A DNA stretch of 64,000 nucleotides from assembly GCF_000376565.1 (NCBI RefSeq), contig NZ_BARG01000079.1:1-64000 (forward strand). Direction: 5' to 3'. Shown here piece after piece: positions 52,993 to 60,915 of the stretch; positions within the stretch are counted from its first letter, which is position 1; the number at the start of each line of letters is the position of its first letter. Below the pieces are notes generated by a model. The model saw nothing but the letters and a program-made list of their open reading frames with translations, was not told the origin of the DNA and made no database searches. The DNA is from Streptomyces hokutonensis. GTDB lineage: Bacteria; Actinomycetota; Actinomycetes; Streptomycetales; Streptomycetaceae. The position numbers were made by a program, and so were the translations under genes.

Positions 52993-53460
52993 GTGGACCT
53001 GCGACAGCTGTTCGACGACCTGGTGCGTTTCGAGACGGACCTGTGGAACGGGATCGACGCCCGGCTCCGCCAGGACTGCGGCGTGACCCTGGGCAGCCTG
53101 AACGTGCTGCTCGTCGTCGAACGCGCGGGCTCCTGCCGGGTCAACGACATCGCCGCCGCCCTCTCCATCACGGTCGGCGGCGCGAGCCAGGCCGTCGACC
53201 GGCTGGAGAAGGCGGGCCACTGCGCACGACGGCCGCACCGCACCGACCGCCGCTCCTCGATCGTCGAACTGACGGCGGCCGGGCGGGACTTGGTGAACGA
53301 GGCCGGTCCCGTCTTCGACCGTGAGCTCGCGACCTGGCTGGCCCGTCCGCTCCCGGACACGGCACTCGGCCACCTCGCGAGCACGCTCGCCGTGCTCCGT
53401 GCCGCCAACCCGCGCACCCCGGACCCCGGGCCAACACCCCTGACGAAGGAGACCAGATGA
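52993..53460 (+). CDS. MarR family transcriptional regulator
   Basis: A 155-aa winged-helix regulator starting at GTG 52993 with AAGGAG upstream. The recognition region is CRVNDIAAALSITVGGASQA, and the wing is GHCARRPHRTDRRSSIVEL. Three cysteines (DCGVTL, GSCRVN, GHCARR) would allow thiol-based sensing. It overlaps the quinone-oxidoreductase gene by 4 bp (ATGA), so both form one operon, probably induced by an electrophile or quinone. Confidence 0.9.
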   Translation: MDLRQLFDDLVRFETDLWNGIDARLRQDCGVTLGSLNVLLVVERAGSCRVNDIAAALSITVGGASQAVDRLEKAGHCARRPHRTDRRSSIVELTAAGRDLVNEAGPVFDRELATWLARPLPDTALGHLASTLAVLRAANPRTPDPGPTPLTKETR

Positions 53461-54389
53461 GCCCCGCGCAAGCACGAGCAGTCCGCTTCGACCGGTACGG
53501 CGACCGTGACGTCCTGCACGTCACCGAGGTGCCGATGCCCACCCCCGCCGCCGGAGAAGTCCTCGTCGAGGTCCGGGCGGCCGGCGTCAACCCCGGTGAG
53601 GCCGCGATCCGTTCGGGCGTCATGCACGAGCGGTTCCCCGCCACCTTCCCGTCCGGCCAGGGCAGCGACCTCGCCGGAATCGTCACCGCGCTCGGCGAGG
53701 GCGTCACCGACTTCGGTATCGGCGACGAGGTCCTCGGCTTCTCCTGGCAGCGCTCCAGCCACGCCACCCACGTCGTCGTACCGGTGACCCAACTGATCCC
53801 CAAGCCGGCCGCCCTGAGCTGGGAAGTGGCCGGCTCCCTCTACGTCGTCGGCTGCACCGCGTGGGCCGCCGTCGACGCGGTGGCCCCCAAGCCCGGGGAG
53901 ACCGTCGCCGTCTCGGCCGCCGCCGGGGGAGTGGGCACCGTCACGGTCCAACTCCTCGCCGTACACGGCGCGCACGTCCTCGGCATCGCCTCACCCGCCA
54001 ACGCCGAATGGCTCACCGCCCACGGCGCGACCCCGGTCCCGTACGGCGACGGACTCGCCGGGGCCCTCACCGCGGCGGCACCCGGCGGGATCGACGCGTT
54101 CATCGACCTGTTCGGACCCGACTACGTCCAACTCGCCGTCGATCTCGGCATCCCCCGGGACCGGGTCGAGACGATCATCTCGTTCCAGAAGGCGCAGGAA
54201 CTCGGTACCAAGAGCGCGGGCAGTGAAGGCGCTTCCACCCGCGAGGTCCTCACCGAAATGGCCGACCATGTCGCCGCCGGCCGTATCGAGATCCCCGTCG
54301 CGGCCACTTATCCGCTCGACCGCGTCCGCGACGCGTACGCCGAACTCGAACAGCGCCACACGCGCGGAAAGATCGTCCTTATCCCCTGA
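53457..54389 (+). CDS. NADP-dependent quinone oxidoreductase-like MDR protein
   Basis: A 310-aa zinc-free medium-chain dehydrogenase/reductase. The N-terminal GroES-like domain has EVRAAGVNPGEAAIRSG and GQGSDLAGIV. The nucleotide-binding domain has AVSAAAGGVGTVTVQLLAVHG, an NADPH-type AAGGVG loop. It likely reduces quinones or enones. Translationally coupled to the MarR gene before it. Confidence 0.92.
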   Translation: MSPAQARAVRFDRYGDRDVLHVTEVPMPTPAAGEVLVEVRAAGVNPGEAAIRSGVMHERFPATFPSGQGSDLAGIVTALGEGVTDFGIGDEVLGFSWQRSSHATHVVVPVTQLIPKPAALSWEVAGSLYVVGCTAWAAVDAVAPKPGETVAVSAAAGGVGTVTVQLLAVHGAHVLGIASPANAEWLTAHGATPVPYGDGLAGALTAAAPGGIDAFIDLFGPDYVQLAVDLGIPRDRVETIISFQKAQELGTKSAGSEGASTREVLTEMADHVAAGRIEIPVAATYPLDRVRDAYAELEQRHTRGKIVLIP

Positions 54390-54407
54390 ACTGCCTCTGA
54401 ACCAACG

Positions 54408-55370
54408 TCACTTGCTCTCGCGGAGGGCCGACGTGGTCTTCCCGGTGCGTTCGCGCAGCAGCACGCGCAGGGTGTTGGGGTGCTCGTAGCCAACCCTCCT
54501 GGAGATGGTCTCCAGGGAGAGGTCGGTGGTCCGCAGCAGGTGGGAGGCGCGTTCGATCCGCAGGTCCTGGACGAACCGGATCGGCGACGTCCCGACGGTG
54601 CGCCGTACGGCACGCTGCAGGGTCCGCTCGCTGACGCCGATGGCCCTGGCCGCGTCGGGGATGCCGAAGGGCTCGGCCAGATGCTCACGGGTCCAGAGTT
54701 CGAAGGCCGCGACCGTGGGATCGCTCTGGGCCAGCGCGTTGGGAATCGTGTACGCGGCCTGCGAAGGGCGTTCGTCGACCACGAGATAGCGGGCGACCAG
54801 GTCGGCGAGCGCGGGGCTGGCCGCCCGGACGATCGCCAGCGCGAGATCGACGTGTCCGAAGGCCGCGCCGGCGGTGATGACGCCCTCGCAGCTGATGACC
54901 ATCCGGCTGTGATCCAGCTCGACCTTGGGATACCTGTCCCGGAACGCGGGCGACAGCGACCAGGACGTCGTGGCCCGCAGGCCGTCAAGCACCCCGGCCT
55001 CCGCCAGCAGGAAGGTACCCGCGCATGCCGAGGCGATGGTCGTTCCTCGTGCGCGGGTTCGCGTGATCAAGTCCCGGACGGGCCGGGACACTTCGCCGCC
55101 CACATGGTCGAGCAGCGCCGAGGGATCGCTCTCCCCGAGCGCGGGTACGACCAGGAGGTCCGCCGTGTCGGCCAGTTCAAGCGGCTCGGGAGCCACGAGG
55201 AGTCCCGCCCTGGTCCGCACCTTCGGGCCGGGGCCGACCAGGGTGACGTCCCAGGTGGGCGACGACTCGTGGAGCTGCCCGCCCAGCGCGTTGGCGTTGT
55301 TCAGCACGTCCAGGACGGCCGAGAGCCCCGAGTCGAACACCCCGTCGTAGACGACGACCGCTAGCTTCAT
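54408..55370 (-). CDS. GlxA-type AraC family transcriptional regulator
   Basis: A 320-aa regulator. The N-terminal DJ-1/PfpI-like amidotransferase domain has VVYDGVFDSGLSAVLDVLNN and the elbow IASACAGTFLLAEAG with its Cys. The C-terminal AraC domain has two HTHs (IPDAARAIGVSERTLQRAVR; LSLETISRRVGYEHPNTLRV). It is divergent from a small monooxygenase-fold gene (118-bp gap), its probable target. Confidence 0.92.
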   Translation of the reverse strand: MKLAVVVYDGVFDSGLSAVLDVLNNANALGGQLHESSPTWDVTLVGPGPKVRTRAGLLVAPEPLELADTADLLVVPALGESDPSALLDHVGGEVSRPVRDLITRTRARGTTIASACAGTFLLAEAGVLDGLRATTSWSLSPAFRDRYPKVELDHSRMVISCEGVITAGAAFGHVDLALAIVRAASPALADLVARYLVVDERPSQAAYTIPNALAQSDPTVAAFELWTREHLAEPFGIPDAARAIGVSERTLQRAVRRTVGTSPIRFVQDLRIERASHLLRTTDLSLETISRRVGYEHPNTLRVLLRERTGKTTSALRESK

Positions 55371-55487
55371 GGCGGGAACGCTATCAACCGTGTCGTTTCC
55401 GCCGCTGATGTGATCACCGATCACGGCCATAGGTTCGAGGCACGTCGGACATCCGACGCCCTGGACGTCTGCACAAGGAGTGGTGAC

Positions 55488-55781
55488 ATGAAGGTCGGTC
55501 TGCTGGTACGCATCGAGGCCAAGCCCGAGCACGCCGACGAGGTGGAGGCACTGCTCCGCGGTGCCCAGGAACTCGCCGAACTGGAACAGGGCACGGTGAC
55601 GTGGTTCGCGTTCCGCGAGAACGCCACCACCTTCGGCGTGTTCGACACCTTCGAGGACGAGCAGGGACGGCAGGCGCACCTGACGGGCCGGATCGCCGCC
55701 GCCCTGGGGGAGATCGCGGAGACGAAGCTCAGCGCGCCGCCGGTGATCGCCCCGGTCGACCTGCTGGGAGCGAAGGTCTGA
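55488..55781 (+). CDS. ABM-domain (antibiotic biosynthesis monooxygenase-like) protein
   Basis: A 97-aa single ferredoxin-like-fold protein. The ATG at 55488 follows AAGGAG. It starts VGLLVRIEAKPEHADEVEAL and contains TVTWFAFRENATTFGVFDTF, both typical of ABM-family proteins, which include quinol monooxygenases and many uncharacterised members. It is controlled from the region shared with the GlxA-type regulator and ends 4 bp from the convergent enolase gene, inside a 14-bp palindrome (55776-55789). Confidence 0.87.
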   Translation: MKVGLLVRIEAKPEHADEVEALLRGAQELAELEQGTVTWFAFRENATTFGVFDTFEDEQGRQAHLTGRIAAALGEIAETKLSAPPVIAPVDLLGAKV

Positions 55782-55785
55782 CGCG

Positions 55786-57069
55786 TCAGACGCGCAGTCC
55801 CAGTGCGTCCCGCCCGGCGTACCGTGCCTGGGTGCCCAAGTCCTCCTCGATACGGATGAGTTGGTTGTACTTGGCGGTGCGGTCGGCGCGGGACAGCGAC
55901 CCGGTCTTGATCTGTCCGCAGCCGGTGGCGACGGCGAGATCGGCGATCGTGGTGTCCTCGGTCTCGCCGGAACGATGGGACATCACGACGGTGTAGCCGG
56001 CCCGGTGGGCGGTGGCGACGGTGGCCAGGGTCTCGGTGAGGGTGCCGATCTGATTGACCTTCACCAGGATCGAGTTGGCGATCCCGTCCCGGATTCCGGC
56101 GCTGAGCAGCGTCTCGTTGGTGCAGAAGACGTCGTCGCCGGTGAGCTGGCAGCGCTCGCCGAGCCGCACGGTCAGGTCGCGCCAGCCGCCGTGGTCGTCC
56201 TCGGCCATCGGGTCCTCGATCGAGGCGATCGGGTAGCGGTCGACCAACTCGGCCAGGTAGTCGGCGTGTTCGGCGGGGGTACGGCGGACGCCCTCGCCCG
56301 TGTAGTCGTAGACCCCGTCGCGGAAGAACTCGGAGGTGGCGGGGTCCATGACCAGAGTGATGTCGGTGCCGGGCTTGTAGCCGGTGCGTTCGATGGCGTG
56401 GAGGACGAAGTCGAGGGCCTCGTCGGCGGTGCGCAGGTCGGGGGCGAAGCCGCCCTCGTCGCCGACGTTGGCGCTGTGGCCGGCGGCGATCAGGTCGCGG
56501 CGCAGGGTGTGGAAGACCTCGGAGCCCATGCGGACGGCCTGGGCGAAGGTGGCCGCGCCGATCGGGGCGATCATGAACTCCTGGAAGTCCAGCGGATTGT
56601 CGGCGTGCGCGCCGCCGTTGACGATGTTCATCATCGGCACCGGCAGCAGGCGGGCGTCGACGCCGCCGATGTAGCGGTACAGGGGCAGCCGGTGGGCGGC
56701 CGCGGCGGCCTTGGCGGTGGCCAGGGAGACGCCGAGCAGGGCGTTGGCGCCGAGGCGCGACTTGGTGTCGGTGCCGTCGAGTTCGATCATGGTGTGGTCG
56801 ACGGTCGCCTGGTTCTCGGCGTCGAGTCCGGTCACGGCGTCCGCGATGGTCTCGTTGACGGCGTCGACGGCGCGCCGAACTCCCTTGCCGTGGAAGCGTG
56901 TCGGGTCGCCGTCACGCAGTTCGACCGCTTCCCTTGCTCCGGTGGAGGCGCCCGACGGTACGGCGGCCCGGCCGAGCGATCCGTCCTTGAGCTCCACGTC
57001 CACCTCGACGGTCGGATTGCCCCGGCTGTCGATGATCTCGCGTGCGACGACCCGGCTGATGGCGGTCAC
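55786..57069 (-). CDS. eno: Enolase
   Basis: A 427-aa phosphopyruvate hydratase starting at GTG 57069 with GAGGAG upstream. All signatures are present: REIIDSRGNPTVEVDV, the mobile loop PSGASTGAREA, NIVNGGAHADN, GDEGGFAP, IEDPMAEDD, catalytic Lys in LVKVNQIGTLTET and SHRSGETEDT. The metal-Asp segment is VMDPATSEF where housekeeping enolases usually have LDxAASEF. It stands alone, divergent from an HxlR-peroxiredoxin regulator and not in the usual eno/ftsB-type neighbourhood, so it may be a second, conditionally expressed enolase. Confidence 0.93.
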   Translation of the reverse strand: MTAISRVVAREIIDSRGNPTVEVDVELKDGSLGRAAVPSGASTGAREAVELRDGDPTRFHGKGVRRAVDAVNETIADAVTGLDAENQATVDHTMIELDGTDTKSRLGANALLGVSLATAKAAAAAHRLPLYRYIGGVDARLLPVPMMNIVNGGAHADNPLDFQEFMIAPIGAATFAQAVRMGSEVFHTLRRDLIAAGHSANVGDEGGFAPDLRTADEALDFVLHAIERTGYKPGTDITLVMDPATSEFFRDGVYDYTGEGVRRTPAEHADYLAELVDRYPIASIEDPMAEDDHGGWRDLTVRLGERCQLTGDDVFCTNETLLSAGIRDGIANSILVKVNQIGTLTETLATVATAHRAGYTVVMSHRSGETEDTTIADLAVATGCGQIKTGSLSRADRTAKYNQLIRIEEDLGTQARYAGRDALGLRV

Positions 57070-57169
57070 GGTGCAACTCCTCACGCAGGGCCCGCGTCCC
57101 GAACGTCGGCGGGCGGTAAGTTCCGTCATGAAACAAAGTGAGTCCTGAATGAGAACCTACTATGGGTCC
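57070..57169. promoter_or_regulatory. Divergent promoter region, enolase / HxlR-peroxiredoxin gene
   Basis: The 100-bp gap holds a -10-like TACTAT at 57158-57163, followed after exactly six bases by ATG 57170, which is the spacing of a leaderless transcript. An AT-richer stretch (57127-57165) with AAGTGAGT and GAATGAGAA is the likely binding site of the HxlR domain for control of both genes. Confidence 0.5.
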
Positions 57170-58033
57170 ATGAGGATGCACAACGCCGACGAGACCTGCG
57201 GCATCGCCCAGGCCGCCGTGGTCCTGGGGGACTGGTGGAACGTTCTGGTGCTGCGGGAGATCGCCCGCGGCCATGTCCGTTTCGATGCGCTGGCCGCCGG
57301 GATCGGCCTGTCCCGCAACGTCCTGACCGAGCGGCTCGGCCGGCTCGTCGCGAGCGGGGTACTGCACCGCCGCCTCTACCAACGGCGGCCGGTGCGCTAC
57401 GAGTACGTGCTCACCGATGCCGGGCTCGCGCTGCTGCCCCTGCTCGTGGCGATGCAGGACTGGGGCGACCGGTGGATGCTGGGCGACGGCACCCTCACTG
57501 CGACTACGGCCGAGGACAGCGCCGAACACGCCCGCGTGCACACCTTGCCCGGTACCCGTCTGCCCGACGACCTTCAACTCCCCGGCATCCAGGGCACGGA
57601 CCTGCCCGTCGTCTCACCGGACGCCGCCGCGACCGTGCTGTTCACCTACCCGGGCACGGGTATCGAGTGGGGCGAGCCGCCGATCCCGGGGGCTGAGGGC
57701 TGCACGTTGGAGAACCGGCTCTTCCGGGAGGCCTGGCCCGAATTCCGCCGGGCGGGCGTGGAGGTGTGCGGGGTCAGTACTCAACTCCCGCACGAACAAG
57801 CGGAGTTCGCCCGCGTCGAGGAGATCCCGTTCCCTCTCCTGTCCGACGCCCATCATCAACTCGCCGCCGCCCTGCGCCTGCCGACGTTCCGCGCGGCGGG
57901 CCGGCTGCGGCACAAGCGCCTGATCCTGATCATCGACGCCGAACGGACCGTACGGCACACGCTGTTCCCGATCGACGACATCCCGCACGCCGTCAAGGAG
58001 AGCCTGCGGCTGGCAGCGGACTGCGCCAGGTGA
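57170..58033 (+). CDS. HxlR-type regulator fused to a peroxiredoxin domain
   Basis: About 287 aa; ATG 57170 chosen as a leaderless start, ATG 57149 and 57176 are alternatives. Residues 1-110 are an HxlR winged helix, with the family Cys10 (ADETCGIAQAAVVLGDWWN) and IGLSRNVLTERLGRLVASG. Residues about 135-285 are a PrxQ/BCP-like thioredoxin fold: FTYPGTGIEWGE, peroxidatic-type Cys178 in GAEGCTLENRLFREAW (compare PGCTxExxxFRD), then VEVCGVSTQ (Cys200) and FPLLSDAHHQLA. The fusion could couple peroxide or disulfide state directly to DNA binding. It is divergent from the enolase gene. Domain identities are confident; the sensing role is inferred. Confidence 0.85.
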   Translation: MRMHNADETCGIAQAAVVLGDWWNVLVLREIARGHVRFDALAAGIGLSRNVLTERLGRLVASGVLHRRLYQRRPVRYEYVLTDAGLALLPLLVAMQDWGDRWMLGDGTLTATTAEDSAEHARVHTLPGTRLPDDLQLPGIQGTDLPVVSPDAAATVLFTYPGTGIEWGEPPIPGAEGCTLENRLFREAWPEFRRAGVEVCGVSTQLPHEQAEFARVEEIPFPLLSDAHHQLAAALRLPTFRAAGRLRHKRLILIIDAERTVRHTLFPIDDIPHAVKESLRLAADCAR

Positions 58034-58039
58034 CGTCCG

Positions 58040-58816
58040 CTACGCGAACCCCCCATTGCTCAGCAGGAGTTGGCCGTTGATCCACTGGCCCTCCGGTGAG
58101 CAGAGGAAGTCGACGAGGTGGGCGGTGTCCTGTGGAGTGCCGAGACGGTTGAGCGGTGTCTGGCGCAGGATCTGCGCCCGCCCCTCCTCGTTCATCCAAC
58201 CGGTGTCCACCGGGCCCGGGTTGATGATATTGGCGGTGATCCCGAGGTGGGCGAACTCGTGGGCGGCGGCCAGGGTGATGCGGTCCAGGGCGCCCTTGCT
58301 CGCGCCGTAGGGGAGGTTGTTCACGGTGTGGTCGCTGGTGAGCGCGATGATCCGGCCGCTGCCCGGAGCGGCGGCGAACCGTCGGCCGTACTCGCGGATC
58401 AGCAGCCAGGTGGCGCGCGCGTTGACCGCGAAGTGCCGGTCGAAGCTCTCTACGGTGGTGTCGAGCAGACCGGAGTCGACGGACTCGCAGTGGCACATCA
58501 CCAAGGCGGTGACGCCGCCCGGCCCGCGTCCGACCTCGTCGAAGACACGGGCCGGAGCGTCCGGGTCGGACAGGTCCGCTTCGACAGCGGTGGTCGCGGC
58601 GCCGTGTTCCTTCAGCGCCTCGGTGATGGCCCAAGTCGCGCCGGACTCGACACCCCAGGACATGCGCTCGTCGTAGGGAGTCCAGTAGGTGAAGGCGATG
58701 TCCCACCCCGAGGCCGCCAGGCGGCGGGCGATGCCCGCACCGATGCCGACGGTGCGCCCCACTCCGGTGACGAGCGCGAGGGGGCGGGCGGACGGGTGAT
58801 CGGTGCTCGTCGTCAT
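58040..58816 (-). CDS. SDR family oxidoreductase
   Basis: A 258-aa short-chain dehydrogenase with an atypical cofactor loop (LVTGVGRTVGIGAGIARRL), the motif PYGASKGALDRITLAAAH for Tyr/Lys and LTSDHTVNNLP in the Ser region. The loop resembles 3-oxoacyl-ACP-reductase-like SDRs often found beside MerR genes. It overlaps the upstream MerR gene by 4 bp (ATGA), so regulator and enzyme form one operon. Confidence 0.88.
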   Translation of the reverse strand: MTTSTDHPSARPLALVTGVGRTVGIGAGIARRLAASGWDIAFTYWTPYDERMSWGVESGATWAITEALKEHGAATTAVEADLSDPDAPARVFDEVGRGPGGVTALVMCHCESVDSGLLDTTVESFDRHFAVNARATWLLIREYGRRFAAAPGSGRIIALTSDHTVNNLPYGASKGALDRITLAAAHEFAHLGITANIINPGPVDTGWMNEEGRAQILRQTPLNRLGTPQDTAHLVDFLCSPEGQWINGQLLLSNGGFA

Positions 58817-59616
58817 GATCCGAGATCGTTCATGACGGACCCGGCATCGGCAACTGCCTTTACGCGGAGGCCTGTTGGCGGAGTGGGAGTGGCTGTGACG
58901 ACGGCCGCCAGGTCCGCGCCCGCCTGGAGGAGTCCCACGGTCCGTACGGCGATCCGGTCGAGGCGTTCGCGCAGGATGCGCCGGGCCTCTCCCCGGCCGT
59001 CGAGCCGGTGCAGGGAGCCCATGATCTCCCGTACCGCGGGGACGCTGTGGCCGGTGGCGCGCAGGGCCGTGACGATGCGGGCCGCCCTGATGGCCGACAG
59101 GTCATAGCGACGGGCTTGCCGTGAGGTCACGCGTTCGGGGGTGACGAGCCCTTCCTGCTCCCAGAACCGCAGAGTCGAGGGACGCACGCCAAGGGCTCTG
59201 GAGAGTTCGGTGATCGTCATCGCGTCACCGTCCCGCTCCAAGTCCGATCCGTTCGCCTCGTCCTGGATCGCGCGCAACGCCTGCTGGGCGCGCAGGGTCT
59301 CCTCGCGCTCCCGCGCCAGCCCCACATGGACCTCGTTGATCACGGAGGCCGCCTCCACGAGCGTCTGCGTCCGCAGCTCCGCGAGCATCCGCCGGGCGGA
59401 GACCGGGCCCACGGCGCCCGCGAGCCCTCGATAGGCGCGCAGAGCCCGCACATGCGAAGGCGTGTAGGAGCGGTAACCGTTGTCCGACCGGGTGGCCGGC
59501 GGAATGACTCCCAACCGCTCCAGATCGCGCACCTGTTGCAGCGAGTACCCCGACTCGCGTGCCACCTCGGCGGTCCTGAGCGTTCCCCGCCGCGCACCAC
59601 TCACCGGCCCGCCCAT
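58813..59616 (-). CDS. MerR family regulator with two MerR helix-turn-helix domains
   Basis: About 267 aa; the start is uncertain (59616, or further upstream at 59631/59637) as no ribosome site is seen. Two MerR-type DNA-binding domains occur in one chain: near residues 12-80 (LRTAEVARESGYSLQQVRDL, GYRSYTPSHVRALRAYRGL) and 132-200 (MTITELSRALGVRPSTLRFW, ARRYDLSAIRAARIVTALR). A helical linker joins them, and the last 60 or so residues hold no clear ligand domain. Two HTHs in one polypeptide could bind an operator as a monomer. It is coupled to the SDR gene and divergent from the DUF6194-like gene. Confidence 0.87.
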   Translation of the reverse strand: MGGPVSGARRGTLRTAEVARESGYSLQQVRDLERLGVIPPATRSDNGYRSYTPSHVRALRAYRGLAGAVGPVSARRMLAELRTQTLVEAASVINEVHVGLAREREETLRAQQALRAIQDEANGSDLERDGDAMTITELSRALGVRPSTLRFWEQEGLVTPERVTSRQARRYDLSAIRAARIVTALRATGHSVPAVREIMGSLHRLDGRGEARRILRERLDRIAVRTVGLLQAGADLAAVVTATPTPPTGLRVKAVADAGSVMNDLGS

Positions 59617-59631
59617 CTCCCAACCCCACAT

Positions 59632-59652
59632 AAGCACTTGAAGATGATGCTT
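59632..59652. promoter_or_regulatory. MerR-type operator candidate
   Basis: AAGCA (59632-59636) and TGCTT (59648-59652) form an inverted repeat with an 11-bp spacer inside TAAGCACTTGAAGATGATGC; a CTTGAA hexamer occurs twice (59637-59642, 59650-59655). It lies between the MerR gene and the divergent DUF6194-like gene. Confidence 0.5.
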
Positions 59653-59657
59653 GAACC

Positions 59658-60116
59658 ATGAGTATGGAACAGATCATCGCAGCCGTACGAGAATTCCCCG
59701 GCGCCCTCGTGCTCGCACCGGAGCCGGGCGGCGCCTTCCCCGAACTCGCCTGGGGAGACGCGTTCTTCTACTACGCCCCCGACGGCCGACTGCCGCAGAC
59801 CACCCAGCCGTACGGCACCGTCGTCACCAAGAACCTCCCGGGCGACACCGCGTCCGACCTCGACCCTCCGGGCCGGTGGCGCGTCAACATCCATGTCGGC
59901 CGTACGGCGCTCAACGGACTCACCGGCGAGGAGCCACATGACCACGCCGTCGCCGACACGGTGCTGCCGCACCCGGTGTACGGAGCCCAGGGCTGGGTCT
60001 GCGTCGTCAACCCCGGTCGGAGAACGACGGACACGGTCCTACGGCTGCTGCATGGCGCCCATGACAACGCCTGCTCCCGGTTTGCGCGTCGTCATGACCA
60101 GGGCGGCGAGGGCTGA
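59658..60116 (+). CDS. DUF6194-like protein
   Basis: A 152-aa cytoplasmic protein resembling the actinobacterial DUF6194 family: EFPGALVLAPEPGGAFPELA, WGDAFFYYAPDGRLPQTTQP, TVVTKNLPGDTASDL and RWRVNIHVGRTALNGLTG, which show the conserved WGDxFFYYAPDG and PGxxRVN features. The function is unknown; the fold may be YjbR/MmcQ-like by the KNxPGD pattern. It is divergent from the double-MerR gene and was probably named in other genomes only as hypothetical. Starts at 59658 or 59664. Confidence 0.75.
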   Translation: MSMEQIIAAVREFPGALVLAPEPGGAFPELAWGDAFFYYAPDGRLPQTTQPYGTVVTKNLPGDTASDLDPPGRWRVNIHVGRTALNGLTGEEPHDHAVADTVLPHPVYGAQGWVCVVNPGRRTTDTVLRLLHGAHDNACSRFARRHDQGGEG

Positions 60117-60143
60117 ACGGCCAATCGCCAGCGTTTAGTAAAA

Positions 60144-60197
60144 TGAACGATGCGTTCAACATTCTTCCCAAGTTCGGTATAGTGAACGCATGGTTCA
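60144..60197 (+). promoter_or_regulatory. Leaderless promoter with two operator palindromes (AlaX operon)
   Basis: TGAACGATGCGTTCA (60144-60158) and TGAACGCATGGTTCA (60183-60197) are two copies of a TGAAC-N5-GTTCA palindrome, 39 bp apart. Between and overlapping them are a -35 TTCAAC (60155-60160) and a -10 TATAGT (60178-60183) with a 17-bp spacer. ATG 60190 begins six bases after the -10, so the mRNA is probably leaderless. The second palindrome covers the start codon. The XRE-cupin protein of the same operon is the likely binder. Confidence 0.8.
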
Positions 60198-60915
60198 TTC
60201 AACCGTGGCTCCTCGGGATTGCGCGCAGATCAGCGCCTACCTCGACGACACGTACTTGGAGCAGGTCGATACGACGGTCATAGCGGTCGGCGAGAGGGGC
60301 GGGGCGCCCTGGGGCGCCGTAGAGGACTGTCTGTTTCATCCGCAGGGTGGGGGACAGCCCGCCGACCGGGGATGGCTGGAGGATCGGGAGATCGTCCCGG
60401 TCCGGGACCACGACTCGGGGCTGGTCGTGGCGACGGCGGCCGTGGGCGGCGGGCTTCCTTCCCTTGCGGTGGGGGAGCGGGTGCGGGCCCGGATCGATCT
60501 TGAGGCTCGGATGCTGCACGCCGCGCTGCACACCGCCGGACACCTCGTCGAGGCGGTCGGGCGGGCGCAGGGATGGGAGATGGCCGGCAGCATCCACTTT
60601 CCCGGGCAGGCCCGGATCGAGTTCCGGGCGCCGGATGGGGACGCGCGGCTGGGCGATCCGGACGGGCGGGAGGAGGTGACCGCCCTGCTTCGGGACAGGG
60701 TGGCGGCTGCTGTCGCCGACGACCTGCCGGTGTCCGCGCGGTATCTGCCCGACGGGCGGCGCGTGGTGCACCTCGACGCGCTGCACTCCGCGCCGTGCGG
60801 GGGCACGCATGTGCGCAGCCTCGGGGACCTCGCCGAGCTGGTGCTGCCGACGCTGAAGGTCAAGAAGGGCCGTATCCGCGTGTCCTACTCCGCGACCCAC
60901 CGGAGCCCGCGATGA
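60190..60915 (+). CDS. Alanyl-tRNA editing protein, AlaX-like
   Basis: A 241-aa free-standing relative of the alanyl-tRNA synthetase editing domain. Zinc ligands are in LHAALHTAGHLVEAVG (HxxxH) and APCGGTHVRSLGDLAEL (C-x3-H). The N-terminal part (AVEDCLFHPQGGGQPADRGW) is the usual glycine-rich-motif domain of medium AlaX proteins. Such enzymes hydrolyse Ser- or Gly-mischarged tRNA-Ala. Probably leaderless (see promoter). The stop overlaps the ATG of the XRE-cupin regulator, and a threonine aldolase follows, linking tRNA editing to serine/glycine/threonine metabolism. Confidence 0.88.
   Translation: MVHSTVAPRDCAQISAYLDDTYLEQVDTTVIAVGERGGAPWGAVEDCLFHPQGGGQPADRGWLEDREIVPVRDHDSGLVVATAAVGGGLPSLAVGERVRARIDLEARMLHAALHTAGHLVEAVGRAQGWEMAGSIHFPGQARIEFRAPDGDARLGDPDGREEVTALLRDRVAAAVADDLPVSARYLPDGRRVVHLDALHSAPCGGTHVRSLGDLAELVLPTLKVKKGRIRVSYSATHRSPR

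Noticed and set aside
55776..55789. 14-bp palindrome TCTGACGCGTCAGA at the junction of convergent ABM and enolase genes
   Set aside because: Too short and too close to both stop codons to be called a terminator or operator with confidence.
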